A stretch of 64,000 nucleotides of DNA from Neckera pumila (taxonomy: Eukaryota; Streptophyta; Bryopsida; Hypnales; Neckeraceae), in assembly GCA_963969595.1 (NCBI GenBank), contig OZ018413.1, forward strand, positions 13,319,711 to 13,383,710. Reading direction: 5' to 3'. The position numbers and the translations under genes were made by a program. Positions 59,012 through 64,000 of the stretch are shown one piece after another (positions within the stretch are counted from its first letter, which is position 1; every line of letters begins with the position of its first letter). The notes under the pieces were generated by a model that did no database searches, had not been told where the DNA came from, and saw only the letters and a program-made list of their open reading frames with translations.

Positions 59012-61109
59012 ATATTACTTTGAATGAATGTCTATATTCTAGTAAGGCTACGTATTTTATAGAGCTTTGGCTATTCATAATTCTTTTGAATACACTCACC
59101 AAGGTCTAGTTCATTATAGTTTTTTCCTAATTCTAGATTTCTTAGGGTGATTTGCCAAGAACCATCCATTGTAGCAACATGACATTTGCTAAACCTCTAA
59201 TCAAACCGTCTACATCCATATTTCACATAGTTTAGGCAAGCTGTAGGCAAGAGGTTACAATTATGGGATGTACATCTATTGCCCCTTTAATTGTTGTACA
59301 TCTCTAGCGTAATTGGACTTAAGAATTTCTATTTGCAATAGAAAAATAAATTACAGATTTTTTCACATGTATCTCGATCAACTTGTTTTTTGACAAAAAA
59401 CCCTCATTATAGGTGGTTAAAACAAAAACATATAACTTTCTATTGTTGTTCCTAGGGAAGTGAAGCTAATATATGACCATAGAGCAGAACCATGGAGCAT
59501 AGATGACCTTTGCTGGTTATAAGATACCTATGTTATATGTATATATAATAGTGTCTATAAACTATCCTATGTTCTAGGTACATATAACATTATCTATAAG
59601 GTATCCTATATTATAGGGTACTTTCAATGGATATAAGTGCTCCTATTTTCACCTTCTAAAGGTATCTATGTTTTAATCCTTTAAATTCCAATTTCACCCT
59701 TTTGAACCCCAAGTCCACATTAAAGTTGTTGTAATGCCAATCCTTCACAATTTTTACTTCATTAAGGTGGAAAAGATGCAATTGGGCCCAACAATAGGAA
59801 TTGCAATTAGAAGGGGGCAATTAAGGTCCGTCTAAAGTAAGTACACTTAAAACCAAGACATTATGAGAAATGACACTATATAATAGTGATATACATCACC
59901 ACTACATAGTGTTGCTTTTGGATGCTGTGTTGGTTTTGCGTGTATTCACCTTAATTTAGGTACTAGTTCTTCAATCCCTAACTAGGACCAAGAAGCCCAC
60001 TTTAGACTTTTGAATATTCAAGCAAATTTCATTGACTTTATATTTGAAAATTTTGCATGAAATTTTAGAGATGGATGCTATTTATCATAATCTACATGTG
60101 AAGCTTTGTTTCTTGTCATTAAAGATATTGCAAAAGCTAGAAGATTTTATTTATTTCAATAGCAAATTGGATAGAAAAAAATTATATTCTACAAAATATA
60201 AATTATTTTTGGAAAATTTTATAGATTGATAACTATTCAAAAAAATTTATACCATTCAATTTCAAATAATGAAGTGAAAGTTATAGGAAGTTATTTTGCA
60301 AGCAATAAAGATTGAAAGAACATATAAAGCCATCTTTGCTCTCAATTTTGAAAATTTTCAAATAAAAATAGAAATATAGGATATTCATTGATTAGGCTAG
60401 AACATTTTCACCATTATGATTAATAATTCTCATTTTCTTTTGAAAGTTAGTAGCATACCGTATTAGTTTTTTCTTTCATTTATTACTACCTTCCACTTTA
60501 CAATTTTGTGAAAAAAATGAACATGAAGGTATTCAAATGTTTTCAACCCATTTTCTATTATATTGACAAAATGCACAAGTTATAGGACATATGAGTTTTT
60601 ATCTAAAAATATTGAAAGACACAACTTCACCTTTTGTAAGGGCTAGAAAAGGTCCACTTAGGTATATTGAACTTGCAATCAATGGGGATATTTGCTTAAA
60701 AATTTTAGGACAATGTTCTTGAACAAGTCAATTAAAAGATCCTATTGTTGGATTTGCTCTAAAATAGTTGTTAATGAAGACTTTGACCTTTCTTTGAAGA
60801 TGAATATTTTCAAGTAATTTTGGGCTTCTAAACATGATGGCCCTTTAGAGGTTAATTTAGTCTCCTCAAAAAGCAATTGTGCTCTAAAAGTGAATATGAC
60901 GCAGAGGTTTATTTTGCTTTCTTCATTGTATCAATAGTGTACATTTTGGAAAGTGTTCACTTTTAGTAACCATTGCATTTCAATTTCAAATTTTTTAACT
61001 AATTCCACAAAGGTCCTAAAAATATGAAATGACTTGGAATACAAACCGATTCTATTTTTCTTTCCTACAAAAGTTCACTTTAAAGGCAATCAATTCTTAA
61101 ATGGTTGCT
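59012..61109. other. AT-rich intergenic DNA, nothing recognised
   Basis: TATCCTATRTTATA and CTATAA(A/G)(C/G)TATCCTAT words recur near 59525-59615. No gene is supported. Confidence 0.4.
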
Positions 61110-61113
61110 TTAA

Positions 61114-61679
61114 CCACTAAAGGACCATAAGTGCAGATTTTGAACAATGAATGAACGGAAACACATCCTAAACTCACCAAAATGCATTTTTTCATCTATC
61201 AATATTGTTTGAAGATTCTTATATTGGTTCTTTAACATTTGTATGGTTTAGATTATGAAGATTTTGCTTTGCAAATATTCTGTAATTCAAAAGGTATCGG
61301 GAGGTCTAGCTTCAAAAAGTAACTTTCTTAGTTCAAAAAATGTCCCTTTAAAAATGACTTGAATCAAAAAATCAAATAAAAATCTTCAAAAATCACTATA
61401 ACCAGAACTCAATATTTCAAATTTATAGGATTTTTAAAAAAAAAATCATAAATATTCAATTTATAATTGATTTTAGAAGGAATTTTCAATTTCTGGCTTC
61501 AAATTTTATTGAAAAATATTGGTAAGTATTTTTGTTGATCTAACCGTATAGATGTAATCTATAAATAGCATTTTACAACTATTGTTTGAGATTCATCATT
61601 AAAATATTCTTCTAAGTTGCATTTTATAATAGATCTTCACAATTTTAGAAATCTGGACAGCCCTCTGGTCCTTTAGGGG
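61114..61679. mobile_element. TTAA-flanked MITE, family D (566 bp)
   Basis: TTAA at 61110-61113 and 61680-61683. The left end reads CCACTAAAGGACCATAAG and the right end, reversed, CCCCTAAAGGACCAGAGG. No gene inside. Confidence 0.8.
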
Positions 61680-61691
61680 TTAACCCCTTAA

Positions 61692-62612
61692 CCCCTAAAG
61701 GATCAATATGTGTTTTTTGGCTACATAGAAAATTTGGGCAGGTACATGTGACTAGAGATTTCTATATTTTCAGCCCAAATTTTAATAGAAGGTGGGGGCA
61801 AGGAACATCTTTCATGTGCGGCAAATTTCATGACATTTCAAAATATGAGTTAAAAGCTATAGCCTAATATGTTACTTTATTTCGTAATTGGGCAGTCTAG
61901 GCAGATCAGAAAAAAATCACTTTTTTCAAAAACAAAATTTGAAATTGGTTTTCTAGAGTTGTATATATGTGGAAAGCTTTGAAACATTCCATTTTGATCA
62001 ACGAGTCACAAGTTATGAGGATTTTTTGTTTACAAGCAGTTATGGAATCTTTAATCTAAAATAAACTTAGAAGTCCTTTATTTTATACTCAATTTTCAAT
62101 ATTTTTTGAAAGAAATAGTACCATGGGATGTAGATTGTTTATTACACATTGCAACCATTGGAATTGGCATTTTTCAATTCTATTATTAAATTCTTCACAA
62201 CTTAGTATTTTGAGTAATTTTCTACTATTGTCTACTTACTATTTTTTTCCTATATATTGTACAACTCCAAATGATGTGAAATTTTTCAAGCATGTATCCA
62301 AATTTATTTGAATAATGATTCCAAAGAGTTACCACCATTTTAGACACTTTTTCATACAAATGTGCCCTTGTAAAGTGTAGCTGCCTAGTTTTCAAAGGGA
62401 CAAGAAATGTTCTTTTTGTCAATTCAAATGCTAATACCTTGCAATCCACATGTGGAAATTTCTGAAAATTTTCTACATCTTCACAAACCAAAGTGCTACA
62501 AGATCCTATAGTTACATGTGTCAAATTTTTTTTTTCAAAATTTGATACTTGTTCTAAAAATGGCATTTTTTAAAGCGTTTTCGGTGAGAATATAGTCATA
62601 GAACTTTAGGGG
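61692..62612 (+). mobile_element. Family B TTAA element, copy 2 (921 bp)
   Basis: TTAA at 61688-61691 on the left and TTTAAA on the right. Starts CCCCTAAAGGATCAATATG, continues TTTTTTGGCTACATAG and TTTGGGCAGGTAC, very like the giant element's CCCCTAAAGAACCAAACAT, TTTTTTGGCAACATAG and TTTTGGGCAGCTC. It aligns in order with 18286-19551. Only four bases (CCCC) separate its left TTAA from the one closing family D. Confidence 0.8.
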
Positions 62613-63034
62613 TTTAAAGATGAGATCTGTTGCCAATTAGTCAAACATCATATTTGAGCTAATTATAGCCTACTAGATTGTGTTCAAATACCGCTAATAA
62701 ATTTTTATTGCTTGAAACTATGAATTGTACATCATTGTGAGAAATTTCAATTTGTTTTGTAAAATTATCTGAAATTTTTGCAAGAGGTACAAGTAGCAAT
62801 GGAGAGTAGTGTGAATATTTTTCAATTGCTTATTTTATTTTGTACACCCAAGATAGCCACAACAAAGACCTTGAAATCAATTTGGCTATCAAACCAAATA
62901 AATCCTTTTATTTAATGGATATACATATATAATTTTGATACTTTTTATTAGTGGAAATTTTGAAGTTTCTATTTTCTATTTTTGTTGGTTTTATCATAAA
63001 TTTGATGGAAAAATCAAATTCTTTTCATTATCAA
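62613..63034. other. AT-rich intergenic DNA, nothing recognised
   Basis: No gene or element could be supported. Confidence 0.4.
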
Positions 63035-63046
63035 TACCTTAAATGA

Positions 63047-63220
63047 GTTTGTTTGTTTGTTTGTTTGTTTGTTTGTTTGTTTGTTTGTTTGTTTGTTTGT
63101 TTGTTTGTTTGTTTGTTTGTTTGTTTGTTTGTTTGTTTGTTTGTTTGTTTGTTTGTTTGTTTGTTTGTTTGTTTGTTTGTTTGTTTGTTTGTTTGTTTGT
63201 TTGTTTGTTTTGTTTTGTTT
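63047..63220 (+). repeat. (TTTG)n microsatellite, about 43 units
   Basis: An almost perfect tetranucleotide array, with TTTTG variants at the right end. It grew from the TTTTG run found at the same place in the repeat I units at 54845 and 55445. Frames through it encode only CLFV or KQTN repeats and are not genes. Confidence 0.95.
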
Positions 63221-63419
63221 GTAGCGTGGACAACTTCCTAACCGTGCGTCCCACGGCCGCGTGCTTGGTACCGTCGGAAAGCTCTCGCCGAGGAGGGGTG
63301 CACCGGCTTGGTTTTGTGGCATTTGGAGCAGTGGTGCAAAAGTTATTGAATTTCAAAGTATTTATTGATTAAAAAATTAGAAAATTACTTTTACTTTAAC
63401 TTGGTGGCGTTCTTGGTAC

Positions 63420-63491
63420 TGGGAGTGGAACCGGGAGTAGAACTGGGAGTAGAATCGGAAGTAGAACTAGGAGTGGAACCAGGAGTAGATG
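63420..63491 (+). repeat. 12-bp minisatellite, six units
   Basis: Six consecutive variants of YGGGAGTRGAAC. The two other full repeat I units lack this array, so it arose in this copy. Confidence 0.9.
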
Positions 63492-63523
63492 AAAATTGGG
63501 CCAACGGCACAGGGTCACACTAG

Positions 63524-64000
63524 TTTAAAGTTAAAGCTGGAAATAAAATTATACCAATTAGAATATATATTAAAAGACTCTAGAATTTTTATCATATGTA
63601 AAGGTTAGAATGAAAAATTTAATTTTTTAATTTAAATTTAAATTACATTTTAATAGAAGAAAATATGAATGGAAAACATAGTGCACTATGTTATTTGAAT
63701 TCTAGCACATGGAACTTGCAATTGTAATAATTCTTTTAGTATTTGGAATTCAAAAAAATGAGCCTGTCCTGTATTTTAGAGAATGACAAATGCATGAATC
63801 ATAAACAAGTGGAAATCATCCCTTTAGATACCATGAGAATCATTGCAATAAAAAAAAATACAAAAGCATTAATTGAAAGTCAAACTATTGTAGAAGACCT
63901 CCCCTTTCACAATAGAATTCCAAGGATACACAATTTCACTTTTGTCCATATGCAAGGGTTCTCTATCATTCATCAAAAGCCAAACGTCTGCCGCATTGTT
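63524..64000. other. AT-rich DNA ending in a partial family E element
   Basis: From about 63808 to the window end the sequence follows family E (GTGGAAATCATCCCTTT, GAAAGTCAAACTAT, TTTCACAATAGAATTC). The first TTAA flank was not found and the right end lies outside the window. Confidence 0.5.

Larger units (their letters stand above)
63035..63523 (+). repeat. Repeat I, third location, with expanded arrays
   Basis: After the (TTTG)n array come CGTGCTTGGTACCGTCGG, GAGGAGGGGTGCACCGG and GAATTTCAAAGTATTTAT as in 54845-55835, then the 12-bp minisatellite, then the GCACAGGGTCACACTAGT end. Confidence 0.7.

Noticed and set aside
63043..63372. Long frames on both strands encoding CLFV and KQTN repeats
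   Set aside because: They only translate the (TTTG)n microsatellite.
1..64000. tRNA, rRNA or CRISPR features
   Set aside because: I saw no cloverleaf with GGTTCGA-type box B, no rRNA-like blocks and no spaced direct repeats of CRISPR type.

Overview
The window looks like nuclear DNA of a land plant, probably an early-diverging one (moss, liverwort or lycophyte). It has spliced genes with GT/AG introns, a phi-class glutathione transferase, an oil-body-associated protein, a TIR-NBS-LRR immune receptor, and very AT-rich, transposon-dense intergenic DNA. The lineage is an inference; no marker fixes the species.

Host genes. A small membrane-anchored protein of unknown function lies on the minus strand (7463-9065, 4 exons). 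A phi-class GST is on the plus strand (35951-37096, 4 exons, 220 aa). An oil-body-associated protein follows (41650-43573, 4 exons, 237 aa). A TIR-NBS-LRR receptor is on the minus strand (48296-52375, 5 exons, about 1017 aa), with a decayed copy of its first exon just upstream. Every exon model was built by hand and closes in frame.

Main discovery. Positions 11099-32792 (21,694 bp) form one giant DNA transposon. Its two ends are inverted repeats of each other over about 285 bp or more, begin CCCCTAAAG and are flanked by TTAA on both sides. Inside are two large divergent reading frames. On the minus strand (15067-11921) is a 1,048-codon DUF7869-type protein with acidic residues arranged like a DDE/RNase H-fold transposase, broken by a single in-frame stop. 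On the plus strand (27444-31967) is a 1,508-codon frame encoding an unrecognised protein with an Arg/Gly-rich section, broken by five in-frame stops but by no frameshift. Between them lie about 12 kb of AT-rich DNA, two nested smaller TTAA elements and a GC-richer, gene-like island (19590-21850).

Satellites of the giant element. At least ten short elements in the window share its signature (TTAA flanks, CCCCTAAA-like termini, often a subterminal TTTTGGGCAG-like word) and have no coding capacity. They fall into at least four families, and several abut each other at a shared TTAA. A second group inserts at TTAA with GGTAGARCCACCCAT-like ends. There are also CACTA-like and Stowaway-like MITEs, other short inverted-repeat elements, an unclassified GC-richer dispersed repeat, a (TTTG)n array of about 43 units and a 12-bp minisatellite.

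Reading of the whole: a host gene neighbourhood colonised by a TTAA-targeting transposon system, with one decayed large master copy and many small dependants. All similarity statements are by eye.
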